Shown: piece after piece, positions 43,959-51,941 of the stretch
Numbering within the stretch: the stretch's first letter is position 1
How the letters are laid out: each line of letters starts with the position of its first letter
Source of the DNA: Streptomyces tauricus
GTDB lineage: Bacteria > Actinomycetota > Actinomycetes > Streptomycetales > Streptomycetaceae
Length of the DNA: 64,000 nucleotides
Direction of reading: 5' to 3'
Assembly (NCBI RefSeq): GCF_014650955.1
Contig: NZ_BMVY01000031.1
Location: 41,737 to 105,736 of the forward strand
Notes under the pieces: generated by a model
Told to the model about the DNA's origin: nothing
The model's input: only the letters and a program-made list of their open reading frames with translations
Database searches by the model: none
Translations under genes and position numbers: made by a program

Positions 43959-45452
43959 GTGAGCAACACCCTCTTCAGGACGAAGAAGATCGAGCAATCC
44001 ATCCAGGACACCGAGGAACCGGAGCACGCGCTCAAGAAATCCCTGTCCGCCCTGGATCTGACCGTCTTCGGGGTCGGTGTCATCATCGGCACCGGCATCT
44101 TCGTCCTCACCGGCACGGTCGCCAAGAACAACGCCGGTCCCGCCGTCGCCCTGGCCTTCGTCGTGGCCGGGGTCGTCTGCGCGCTCGCCGCGCTCTGCTA
44201 CGCCGAGTTCGCGTCCACCGTCCCGGTGGCCGGCTCCGCGTACACGTTCTCGTACGCCTCCCTCGGTGAACTGCCCGCCTGGATCATCGGCTGGGACCTC
44301 GTGCTGGAGTTCGCGCTCGGCACCGCGGTGGTCGCGGTCGGCTGGTCCGGCTACATCGCCTCGCTGCTCGACAACGCGGGCTGGCACCTGCCCGCGGCGC
44401 TCAGCGGCCGGGAGGGGGCGGACGGTTTCGGCTTCGACATCCTCGCCGCCGCCCTCGTGCTGGTGCTCACCGCCATCCTCGTGGTCGGTACGAAGCTCTC
44501 GGCGCGGGTCACCGCCGTCGTGGTGGCCATCAAGGTGACCGTCGTCCTCGTCGTGATCATCGCCGGTGCCTTCTTCATCAAGGGCGACAACTACGACCCG
44601 TTCGTCCCCAAGGCGAAGCCGGTGGAGGCGGGCAGCGGCCTCGACTCGCCGCTCATCCAGCTGATGTTCGGCTGGGCACCCTCCAACTTCGGCGTGATGG
44701 GCATCTTCACCGCCGCCTCCGTCGTCTTCTTCGCCTTCATCGGCTTCGACGTCGTCGCCACGGCCGCCGAGGAGACCAACAACCCCCAGCGGGACATGCC
44801 CCGCGGCATCCTCGGCTCCCTGCTCATCTGTACGACGCTGTACGTGGCGGTGTCGGTCGTCGTGACCGGCATGCAGCACTACACCAAGCTGTCCGTGGAC
44901 GCCCCGCTCGCCGACGCCTTCAAGGCCACCGGGCACCCCTGGTACGCGGGCTTCATCAGCTTCGGCGCCGCCGTCGGCCTCACCACCGTCTGCATGATCC
45001 TGCTGCTCGGCCAGACCCGGGTCTTCTTCGCGATGAGCCGCGACGGACTGCTGCCCCGCTTCTTCTCGCGCGTCCACCCGCGCTTCAGGACCCCGCACCG
45101 GCCGACCATCCTGCTCGGCGTGATCATCGCGATCGTCGCCGGCTTCACCAGCCTCAGCGAGCTGGCCGAACTGGTCAACATCGGCACGCTGTTCGCGTTC
45201 GTCGTCGTCGCGATCGGCGTGATCATCCTGCGCCGCACCCGCCCGGACCTGCCGCGCGCCTTCCGCACCCCGCTGGTACCGCTCCTGCCGATCGTCTCGG
45301 TCCTCGCCTCGCTGTGGCTGATGCTGAACCTGCCCGCCGAGACCTGGCTGCGGTTCGCCATCTGGATGGCGCTCGGCTTCCTCGTGTACTTCGTCTACGG
45401 CCGCTCGCACAGCCGCCTGGGCCGCGACGAGAAGGCGGCCGAAGCCCGCTAG
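43959..45452 (+). CDS. APC-family amino acid permease
   Basis: A 497-residue membrane transporter of the amino acid-polyamine-cation superfamily, most like cationic amino-acid transporters. It has about 12 helices. TM1 carries the substrate-backbone motif (TVFGVGVIIGTGIFVLTGTVA), and FAFIGFDVVATAAEETNNPQRDMPRGILGSL is typical of the CAT/YfnA group. GTG 43959 is chosen because it follows GGGAGG at proper spacing; the frame extends 25 codons further without similarity. Arginine or another basic amino acid is a reasonable guess for substrate, but nothing nearby confirms it. Confidence 0.92.
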   Translation: MSNTLFRTKKIEQSIQDTEEPEHALKKSLSALDLTVFGVGVIIGTGIFVLTGTVAKNNAGPAVALAFVVAGVVCALAALCYAEFASTVPVAGSAYTFSYASLGELPAWIIGWDLVLEFALGTAVVAVGWSGYIASLLDNAGWHLPAALSGREGADGFGFDILAAALVLVLTAILVVGTKLSARVTAVVVAIKVTVVLVVIIAGAFFIKGDNYDPFVPKAKPVEAGSGLDSPLIQLMFGWAPSNFGVMGIFTAASVVFFAFIGFDVVATAAEETNNPQRDMPRGILGSLLICTTLYVAVSVVVTGMQHYTKLSVDAPLADAFKATGHPWYAGFISFGAAVGLTTVCMILLLGQTRVFFAMSRDGLLPRFFSRVHPRFRTPHRPTILLGVIIAIVAGFTSLSELAELVNIGTLFAFVVVAIGVIILRRTRPDLPRAFRTPLVPLLPIVSVLASLWLMLNLPAETWLRFAIWMALGFLVYFVYGRSHSRLGRDEKAAEAR

Positions 45453-45471
45453 ATCGTGGTGCGGAGCGGGG

Positions 45472-45855
45472 TCACGGGCGGACGGTCCGCGGGCCCGTGA
45501 CCTCGGCGCCCAACTCCGTCACCCTGCGCCGCAGTTCACGGTCCGCCGTGACCACCAGCCGCACGCGGTCCGGGTGTTCGGCGACCAGCTCCACGATCCG
45601 GTCGTCCCCGCTGCCGGGCGCCGCCACGACCCGCACCCCGGGCACGGACGTCACCCCGCGGGCGCCCCCCTCGACCACGAGGACCAGCTCCAGGGGCACC
45701 GGAAGGTCCGGGAGACCCGGGAGGCCTTCGTCGGCGTACGGGACGAGCAGGTCCCGTACGCGCTCCGCGGCGCCCCGGCGGTCGCGCCACCAGCCGTCGG
45801 GGACGGACCCCACCACGTTGGCGGCGTCGACGATCACGAGCGGGGCGGTGTCCAT
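45472..45855 (-). CDS. PIN/NYN-like small protein (often annotated NTP pyrophosphohydrolase)
   Basis: A 127-residue protein with a Rossmann-like layout. VIVDAANVVGS at the N-terminus, DDRIVELV in the middle and VVTADRELRRRV near the end resemble the spaced acidic residues of NYN/PIN (YacP-like) ribonucleases. Databases often label its relatives NTP pyrophosphohydrolase, but no such motif (for example a Nudix or MazG motif) is visible. A metal-dependent RNase-like role is the better reading, unproven. It is convergent with the permease gene and divergent from the next gene. Confidence 0.7.
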   Translation of the reverse strand: MDTAPLVIVDAANVVGSVPDGWWRDRRGAAERVRDLLVPYADEGLPGLPDLPVPLELVLVVEGGARGVTSVPGVRVVAAPGSGDDRIVELVAEHPDRVRLVVTADRELRRRVTELGAEVTGPRTVRP

Positions 45856-45894
45856 ACGGCCAGGGTCGCACGGAGGGCGATCACACGACCCGAT

Positions 45895-45900
45895 TAGAGT
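45895..45900 (+). promoter_or_regulatory. -10 element placing transcription start at the next gene's GTG
   Basis: TAGAGT ends 6 nt before the GTG at 45907, so a start at the usual distance would give a leaderless mRNA. Alternatively GGGGGAG (45901-45907) could serve an ATG at 45913 from an upstream promoter. No good -35 is seen. Confidence 0.5.
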
Positions 45901-45906
45901 GGGGGA

Positions 45907-46944
45907 GTGTCAATGGTCCACACACTCAACGGTGCCTGGCTCATACGCGGCCGGGACGGCAAGCTCAGCGCCTACGCTCCACTGGAGGAAGCGGTGTGGT
46001 GCTGGGCCGAGCAGCGTCCCGGCGGCCCCTGGACGGCCCCCCGCGCGGTCGGCGGCGACCAGCGCGTCCACCCGGTGCTCGCCGTGGGCCAGGGCTCCGA
46101 CGCCTACGCCCACCTGGTCTCCTGGCGGCCCACCATCGCCGGGGAGGCGGGACTCGTCCACTCGACCCACTTCAGGCCGCACCTCGCCGCACTCGACTGG
46201 AACCCGCTCGGGCACCCGAACGCCAAGGGGGGCCGGACCGGCGTACCGGCCGTCACCGTGGACGCCGAGGGCCGCGCGCACGTCTTCGTACGCAACAAGG
46301 GCGGCGGGGTCAGCATGCGCGGCCAGAAGGAGCGCGGGGGCTGGGGCCCCTGGCGCGACCTCAAGGGCCGCGAGGTCACCGGCGAACTCGCCGCCGTCAC
46401 CCGCGCGTCCGGACTTGTCGAGCTGTACGCGGCCACACCGGCCGGCATCCTGCGCTGGACGCAGGCCGGTCCCGGACACATCCCCGCCCTCGACGAGGAG
46501 ATCCTGAAGGTCGCGGTCCGGCCGGGGACCCTGCGGGCGCTGACCACGTCCGACGAGCACGTGACGCTGTTCTACACGGACGACAACGACACGGTGTGCG
46601 CGTGGCGGGCCGGGGCGGAGCCGGTGGAACTCCTCGGCCGCGCGGGGCCCGGGGCGGTGTCCGCGATCCGCTGCACGCTCGACGAGGTCGACTGCACGTT
46701 GCTCGCGCAGCGGTCCGCGAGTGGGCGGGTCGCGTTCGCGGCGTATCCGACGGAGCAGGAGTCCGCGGGGGCGTGGTGGACGGACTCCGGGCCGCAGCTT
46801 CCCGGCGACGCGGTGGTGTCGCTGGCGGAGGACGCGGAGGGGCGGGTGGTCGCGGCGACTCTCGCCCCGTCCACCGGCGCCCTGCTCCTCACCCACCGCA
46901 AACCGGAACCGGGCCTGGCCCTGGAGGCCTGGCAGAGCATCTGA
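45907..46944 (+). CDS. Uncharacterised beta-propeller-like protein
   Basis: A 345-residue protein of unknown function, without a signal peptide or catalytic motif. It contains recurring units of the form aromatic-x-x-G ... (L/V)x(A/S)Y with Trp-rich ends: AVWCWAEQRPGGPWTAPRAVGG, HVFVRNKGGGVSMRGQKERGGWGPWRDLKG and VELYAATPAGILRWTQA. This is the style of PLL-like or lectin-type beta-propellers. A GTG at 45907 (leaderless) or ATG at 45913 can start it. Intracellular sugar or protein binding is a possibility only. Confidence 0.7.
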   Translation: MSMVHTLNGAWLIRGRDGKLSAYAPLEEAVWCWAEQRPGGPWTAPRAVGGDQRVHPVLAVGQGSDAYAHLVSWRPTIAGEAGLVHSTHFRPHLAALDWNPLGHPNAKGGRTGVPAVTVDAEGRAHVFVRNKGGGVSMRGQKERGGWGPWRDLKGREVTGELAAVTRASGLVELYAATPAGILRWTQAGPGHIPALDEEILKVAVRPGTLRALTTSDEHVTLFYTDDNDTVCAWRAGAEPVELLGRAGPGAVSAIRCTLDEVDCTLLAQRSASGRVAFAAYPTEQESAGAWWTDSGPQLPGDAVVSLAEDAEGRVVAATLAPSTGALLLTHRKPEPGLALEAWQSI

Positions 46945-47008
46945 TCACGCCCCCGCCGCCCCTACCCGTTCCCGTCCACGTCTCGGGGGCCAGCCCCCGA
47001 ACCCCCGC

Positions 47009-47058
47009 TCCTCAAACGCCGGAGGGGCTAATCCCTTAGCCCGTCCGGCGTTTGAGGA
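47009..47058. terminator. Nested hairpin repeat between convergent genes
   Basis: Outer perfect 15-bp arms TCCTCAAACGCCGGA / TCCGGCGTTTGAGGA and an inner stem GGGCTA / TAGCCC. The outer arm sequence is a widespread Streptomyces intergenic element. It lies between the beta-propeller-like gene and fadB, so it can stop both transcripts. Confidence 0.8.
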
Positions 47059-47145
47059 CGAGCGCCGGAGCGCGATTTCGGGGGCGAGGGGGCGCAGCCC
47101 CCATGTAGTGACGGGACGGGTAGGGGCGGCGGGGGCGAAAGAAAA

Positions 47146-49272
47146 CTACGCCGGGACCGACGCCACCCCCGGGGCCAGGAACGGCTTGCCGTTGACGCGC
47201 TGGGAGACACCCTCACGGTCCAGGTACGGCGTGATCCCACCGAGGTGGAACGGCCACCCCGCACCCGTGATCAGGCACAGGTCGACATCCTGAGCCTCAG
47301 CCACGACACCCTCGTCGAGCATGAGCCCGATCTCCTGCGCGACGGCGTCGAGCACCCGCGCCCGCACCTGCTCCTCGCTCAGGACGACATCGCCCTGCCG
47401 CAGCAGCGCCGCCACCTCCGGGTCCAGCTCCGGCTTCCCGGAGTCGTACACGTAGAAGCCACGCTTGCCGGCCTTGACGACCGCCGCCAGGTTCGGCGAG
47501 ACGGTGAAGCGGTCGGGGAAGGCCCGGTTGAGCGTCTCGGAGACGTGCAGACCGATGGCCGGACCGACCAGTTCCAGGAGCACCAGCGGAGACATCGGCA
47601 GGCCCAGCGGCTCGACCGCCTTCTCGGCGACCGCGACCGGCGTGCCCTCGTCGATGACGTTCTGGATCTCGCCCATGAAACGGGTGAGGATGCGGTTCAC
47701 GACGAACGCCGGGGCGTCCTTCACGAGCACCGCGGTCTTCTTGAGCTTCTTGGCGACACCGAACGCCGTGGCCAGCGCGGCGTCGTCCGTCGCCTCGCCC
47801 CGCACGATCTCGAGGAGCGGCAGGATCGCGACCGGGTTGAAGAAGTGGAAGCCCACGACCCGCTCGGGGTTCTTGAGCTTCGACGCCATCTCGGTCACCG
47901 ACAGCGAGGAGGTGTTGGTGGCGAGGATCGCGTGCGCCGGGGCGACCGCCTCGACCTCCGCGAACACCTGCTGCTTGACGCCGATCTCCTCGAAGACGGC
48001 CTCGATGATGAAGTCGGCGTCGGAGAAGCCCTCGGCCTTGTCCAGGACACCGGACACCAGGGCCTTCAGACGGTTGGCCTTGTCCTGGTTGATCCGGCCC
48101 TTGCCGAGCAGCTTGTCGATCTCGGCGTGGACGTAGCCCACACCCTTGTCGACGCGCTCCTGGTCGATGTCGGTCAGGACGACCGGCACCTCCAGGCGGC
48201 GCAGGAACAGCAGGGCGAGCTGCGAGGCCATCAGACCGGCGCCGACGACACCGACCTTGGTGACCGGGCGGGCCAGCGACTTGTCCGGCGCACCCGCCGG
48301 GCGCTTGCCGCGCTTCTGGACGAGGTTGAACGCGTAGATACCGGCGCGCAGTTCGCCACCCATGATCAGGTCGGCGAGCGCCTTGTCCTCGGCGTCGAAG
48401 CCCTGCTGGAGGTCGCCGTTCTTCGCGGCCGCGATGATGTCGAGGGCGCGGTACGCGGCCGGGGCCGCCCCGTGCACCTTGCTGTCCGCGATGAAGCGGC
48501 CCTTGGCGACGGCCTGGTCCCAGGCCTCGCCGCGGTCGATGACCGGGCGGTCGACGACGATCTCGCCCTTGAGGACGGACGCCGTCCAGATCAGCGACTG
48601 CTCCAGGAAGTCCGCGCCTTCGAAGAGCGCGTCGGCGATCCCCAGCTCGTAGACCTGCACGCCCTTGAGCTGCTTGTTCTGGTTGAGCGAGTTCTCGATG
48701 ATCACCGAGACGGCCTTGTCGGCGCCGATCAGGTTCGGCAGCAGGGCGCAGCCGCCCCAGCCGGGCACCAGACCGAGGAAGACCTCGGGGAGCGAGAAGG
48801 CGGGCAGGGACGCGGAGACCGTGCGGTAGCTGCAGTGCAGACCGACCTCGACACCGCCGCCCATGGCCGCGCCGTTGTAGTACGCGAAGGTCGGGACCGC
48901 GAGGGCGGAGAGCCGCTTGAAGACCTCGTGGCCGCCCTTGCCGATGGCGAGCGCGTCCTTGTGCTCCTTCAGGAGCTCGACGCCCTTGAGGTCCGCGCCG
49001 ACGGCGAAGATGAACGGCTTGCCGGTGACGCCGACGCCGATGATCTCGCCGGCCGCCGCCTCCTTCTCGACCTGGTCGATCGCGGCGTTCAGGTTCGCCA
49101 GCGAGGCCGGGCCGAAGGTGGTCGGCTTGGTGTGGTCGAAGCCGTTGTCCAGCGTGATGAGCGCGAAGCGCCCGGCGTTGAACGGCAGGTCGAGGTGGCG
49201 TACGTGCGCCGACGTCACGACCTCGTCGGGGAACAGCTCCGCTGCGCCCTTCAGGAGTTCAGTGGTGCTCAC
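47146..49272 (-). CDS. fadB: Fatty acid oxidation complex alpha subunit (enoyl-CoA hydratase / 3-hydroxyacyl-CoA dehydrogenase)
   Basis: A 708-residue bifunctional beta-oxidation enzyme. The N-terminal crotonase domain (about 25-330) has the oxyanion segments GADLKGVELLKEHK and YYNGAAMGGGVEVGLHCSYR, with the catalytic Glu in SLPEVFLGLVPGWGG. The 3-hydroxyacyl-CoA dehydrogenase domain (about 360-690) has VGVVGAGLMASQLALL, ATNTSSLSVTEMA and the His in VGFHFFNPV. GTG 49272 overlaps the fadA stop by GTGA; the longer frame upstream is a shadow of fadA. It matches the SCO6026-type alpha subunit and acts with FadA. Confidence 0.96.
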   Translation of the reverse strand: MSTTELLKGAAELFPDEVVTSAHVRHLDLPFNAGRFALITLDNGFDHTKPTTFGPASLANLNAAIDQVEKEAAAGEIIGVGVTGKPFIFAVGADLKGVELLKEHKDALAIGKGGHEVFKRLSALAVPTFAYYNGAAMGGGVEVGLHCSYRTVSASLPAFSLPEVFLGLVPGWGGCALLPNLIGADKAVSVIIENSLNQNKQLKGVQVYELGIADALFEGADFLEQSLIWTASVLKGEIVVDRPVIDRGEAWDQAVAKGRFIADSKVHGAAPAAYRALDIIAAAKNGDLQQGFDAEDKALADLIMGGELRAGIYAFNLVQKRGKRPAGAPDKSLARPVTKVGVVGAGLMASQLALLFLRRLEVPVVLTDIDQERVDKGVGYVHAEIDKLLGKGRINQDKANRLKALVSGVLDKAEGFSDADFIIEAVFEEIGVKQQVFAEVEAVAPAHAILATNTSSLSVTEMASKLKNPERVVGFHFFNPVAILPLLEIVRGEATDDAALATAFGVAKKLKKTAVLVKDAPAFVVNRILTRFMGEIQNVIDEGTPVAVAEKAVEPLGLPMSPLVLLELVGPAIGLHVSETLNRAFPDRFTVSPNLAAVVKAGKRGFYVYDSGKPELDPEVAALLRQGDVVLSEEQVRARVLDAVAQEIGLMLDEGVVAEAQDVDLCLITGAGWPFHLGGITPYLDREGVSQRVNGKPFLAPGVASVPA

Positions 49273-50495
49273 TTGTCGCCTCCGGCGTCCTTGTGGTGCG
49301 GGTTCTCCCAGATCACCGTGGCGCCCATGCCGAAGCCGACGCACATGGTGGTGAGGCCGTAACGGACCTCCGGCTGCTCCTCGAACTGGCGGGCCAGCTG
49401 AGTCATCAGCCGCACGCCCGAGGAGGCCAGCGGGTGGCCGTACGCGATGGCGCCGCCGTACTGGTTGACGCGCGCGTCGTCGTCGGCGATGCCGTAGTGC
49501 TCCAGGAACGCGAGGACCTGGACGGCGAAGGCCTCGTTGATCTCGAACAGGTTGATGTCCTCGATCGACAGGCCCGCCTTGGCGAGGGCCTTCTCGGTGG
49601 CCGGGATCGGGCCGTAACCCATCACCTCGGGCTCGACGCCCGCGAAGGCGTACGAGACGAGGCGCATCCGCACCGGCAGGTCGTGCTCGCGGGCGAACTC
49701 CTCGGACGCGATGATCGAGGCGGTGGCGCCGTCGTTCAGACCGGCCGCGTTACCGGCGGTGACCCGGCCGTGGACGCGGAACGGGGTCTTGAGGCCGGCC
49801 AGGTTCTCCAGGGTGGTCCCCGGGCGCATCGGCTCGTCGGCGGTGACCAGGCCCCAGCCCGTCTCGCCGACCTCCGCGTTGGTGTTGCGTACCGAGATCG
49901 GCACCAGGTCCTGCTGGATCTTGCCGTTGGCGTACGCCTTGGCGGCCTTCTCCTGCGAACGCACCGCGTACTCGTCCGCGCGCTGCTTGGTGATCGTGGG
50001 GTAGCGGTCGTGCAGGTTCTCCGCGGTCATACCCATGAAGAGGGCCGACTCGTCGACGAGCTTGTCGCTGACGAAACGGGGGTTGGGGTCCACGCCCTCG
50101 CCCATGGGGTGGCGGCCCATGTGCTCGACACCGCCCGCGATGACGGCGTCGTACGCGCCGAACGCGACGGAGCCGGCGGCGGTCGTGACCGCGGTCAGCG
50201 CGCTGGCGCACATGCGGTCGATCGAGTAGCCGGGGACGGACTGGGGCAGCCCGGCCAGGATGCCGGCCGTGCGGCCCAGCGTCAGACCCTGGTCGCCGAT
50301 CTGCGTGGTCGCGGCGATGGCGACCTCGTCGATCTTCTTCGGGTCGAGTCCGGGGTTGCGGCGCAGCAGCTCCCGGATCGCCTTCACGACGAGGTCGTCG
50401 GCGCGGGTCTCGTGGTAGATGCCCTTCGGGCCCGCCTTGCCGAACGGGGTGCGGACGCCGTCGACGAAGACGACGTCCCTGACGGTACGAGGCAC
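49269..50495 (-). CDS. fadA: Acetyl-CoA acyltransferase (3-ketoacyl-CoA thiolase)
   Basis: A 408-residue thiolase for the last step of beta-oxidation. The nucleophilic Cys is in SIDRMCASALTAV. The C-terminal motifs are NEAFAVQVLAFLEHYG, NQYGGAIAYGHPLASSG with the catalytic His, and GLTTMCVGFGMGATVIWE with the second Cys. The GTG start has GGAGGAG 8 bp upstream. It is first of the fadA-fadB operon and a perfect 16-bp palindrome lies 41 bp upstream, a good place for a fatty-acid-responsive repressor. Confidence 0.97.
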   Translation of the reverse strand: MPRTVRDVVFVDGVRTPFGKAGPKGIYHETRADDLVVKAIRELLRRNPGLDPKKIDEVAIAATTQIGDQGLTLGRTAGILAGLPQSVPGYSIDRMCASALTAVTTAAGSVAFGAYDAVIAGGVEHMGRHPMGEGVDPNPRFVSDKLVDESALFMGMTAENLHDRYPTITKQRADEYAVRSQEKAAKAYANGKIQQDLVPISVRNTNAEVGETGWGLVTADEPMRPGTTLENLAGLKTPFRVHGRVTAGNAAGLNDGATASIIASEEFAREHDLPVRMRLVSYAFAGVEPEVMGYGPIPATEKALAKAGLSIEDINLFEINEAFAVQVLAFLEHYGIADDDARVNQYGGAIAYGHPLASSGVRLMTQLARQFEEQPEVRYGLTTMCVGFGMGATVIWENPHHKDAGGDK

Positions 50496-50536
50496 GATGG
50501 CTCTCCTCCAGATGCGGATTGCACTACTGCGATGCG

Positions 50537-50552
50537 CTGAGCGCGCGCTCAG
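50537..50552. promoter_or_regulatory. 16-bp palindrome upstream of fadA
   Basis: CTGAGCGCGCGCTCAG, perfect, 41 bp before the fadA start. Its length and symmetry fit a TetR-family operator such as those that control fatty-acid genes. A TAGCAT -10-like element lies just upstream on the minus strand (about 50558-50563). The regulator is unknown. Confidence 0.6.
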
Positions 50553-50645
50553 GACCCATGCTACTTACGGGTAACGTAGCTGCCCAGTCCCGGGGCCCGG
50601 AGCGGCGAAGGTCACACGCTCCATTGTGGGTTCGTCGCAGCGGCC

Positions 50646-50846
50646 GCGCCGTTCCCCGCGCCCCTTAGGGGGTGAGGGTGAGGGTTGTATGACGGGTGCG
50701 GGTCCGTCGGGGCTGGGTGCGCAGTTCCCCGCGCCCCATCGGGGCGGGGGTGGCCGTTGTGTGATGGTTGATCGCATCGTTCCTCGTGGGCCTGGTGGAT
50801 AGAAGCTGGGGCGCAGCCCCGTTTTCAGGGGCGCGGGGAACTGCGC
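50646..50846. repeat. Three GTTCCCCGCGCCCCT dispersed repeats
   Basis: Plus-strand copies at about 50646 and 50719 and an inverted copy at about 50826. They occupy the 417-bp gap between fadA and the LacI-type gene; no gene was seen there. Confidence 0.85.
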
Positions 50847-50912
50847 GGCCAGCCACGGCACACCCGCACTCCTCCCGTACCGGCCAGCACGTCCCACCCC
50901 GAAGGGCACCCC

Positions 50913-51941
50913 TCAGCGAGGCGGCGCCGTAGACCCCCGAGGGGTCAGCACGGGCGTGGGCACCGGATGCGACCCCCCACCCCCACCCGTGATCACGCCG
51001 AACAACGTTCGAGCGACCTCCGCCCCGAACCCGTGCACGTCATGACTCATCGCCGACAACGTCGGATGAGTGAGCCGGCACAGCTGCGAGTCGTCCCACG
51101 CCAGCAGCGACACATCCCCCGGCACGGACAGCCCCATCTCGGACGCCACCGACAGCCCGGCCACCGCCATGATGTCGTTGTCGTACACGATCGCGGTCGG
51201 CCGGTCCGAGGCGGACGCGGTCAGCAGCGACCGGGTGGCCCGCGCCCCCGCCTCCCCCGAGAAGTCGGTCGCCACCTGCCACGCCCCGCTCAGCTCAAGC
51301 CCCCGCGCCGCCGCGTCGAACGCGGCCGTACGGATCGCCGTGTGCCCGAGCCCCGCCGCCCCGCCGACCCGCGCGACCCTCCGGTGTCCGAGCGCCGCGA
51401 GATACCGCACGGCCTCCGTGACGGCACTCGCGTCGTCGGTCCACACGGAGGTGAGCCCGCCGGTCAGCGAGGGGTGCCCGACGGCCACGACGGGCATCCC
51501 GAGCCGTTCGACGGCGGCCACCCGCGGATCGTCCGCCCGGAAGTCCACCAGGATCGACCCGCTGACGTGCTTGCCCCGCCACCAGGAGTCCTGGAGCCCG
51601 ACCTCCTCCTCCACCGTCCGCAGTAGCCGCAGCAGCAGCGAGCACGAGTGCTCGGTCAGCACGCTCTCCACCCCTGAGATGAACTCCATGTAGAACGGTT
51701 CGAGCCCGAGCAGCCGCGCCGGCCGGCAGATCGCGAGGCCCACCACGTCCACCCGCCGCCCGGCCAGCGACCGCGCGGCGAGGTTCGGCGCCCAGCCCAG
51801 TTGGCGGGCCGCCTCGAAGATCCGGTCCCGGGTCACCTCGGACAGCCCGGGTTTGTGGTTGAAGGCGAGCGACACGGCGCCCTTGGACACCCCGGCGCGG
51901 GCCGCGACGTCCTTGATCGTGACGCGGGGTGATGTCGTCAT
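50913..51941 (-). CDS. LacI-family transcriptional regulator (beta-mannoside operon)
   Basis: A 342-residue LacI-type repressor. The N-terminal HTH and hinge (VTIKDVAARAGVSKGAVSLAFNHKPGLSEVTRDRI ... LGWAPNLAARSLAG) precede a sugar-binding domain (VDVVGLAICRPARLLGLEPFYMEF, AIVYDNDIMAVAG, DVSLLAWDDSQLCRLTHPTLSAMSHD). It overlaps the beta-mannosidase stop by ATGA and is therefore co-transcribed with it. The two matching CTAAACCGGT-type palindromes in the divergent promoter region upstream are its likely targets, giving autoregulation and control of the ABC importer. Confidence 0.93.
   Translation of the reverse strand: MTTSPRVTIKDVAARAGVSKGAVSLAFNHKPGLSEVTRDRIFEAARQLGWAPNLAARSLAGRRVDVVGLAICRPARLLGLEPFYMEFISGVESVLTEHSCSLLLRLLRTVEEEVGLQDSWWRGKHVSGSILVDFRADDPRVAAVERLGMPVVAVGHPSLTGGLTSVWTDDASAVTEAVRYLAALGHRRVARVGGAAGLGHTAIRTAAFDAAARGLELSGAWQVATDFSGEAGARATRSLLTASASDRPTAIVYDNDIMAVAGLSVASEMGLSVPGDVSLLAWDDSQLCRLTHPTLSAMSHDVHGFGAEVARTLFGVITGGGGGSHPVPTPVLTPRGSTAPPR

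Noticed and set aside
47245..49362. Open frame of 705 codons opposite fadB
   Set aside because: Antisense shadow; the fadB frame carries both enzyme domains intact.
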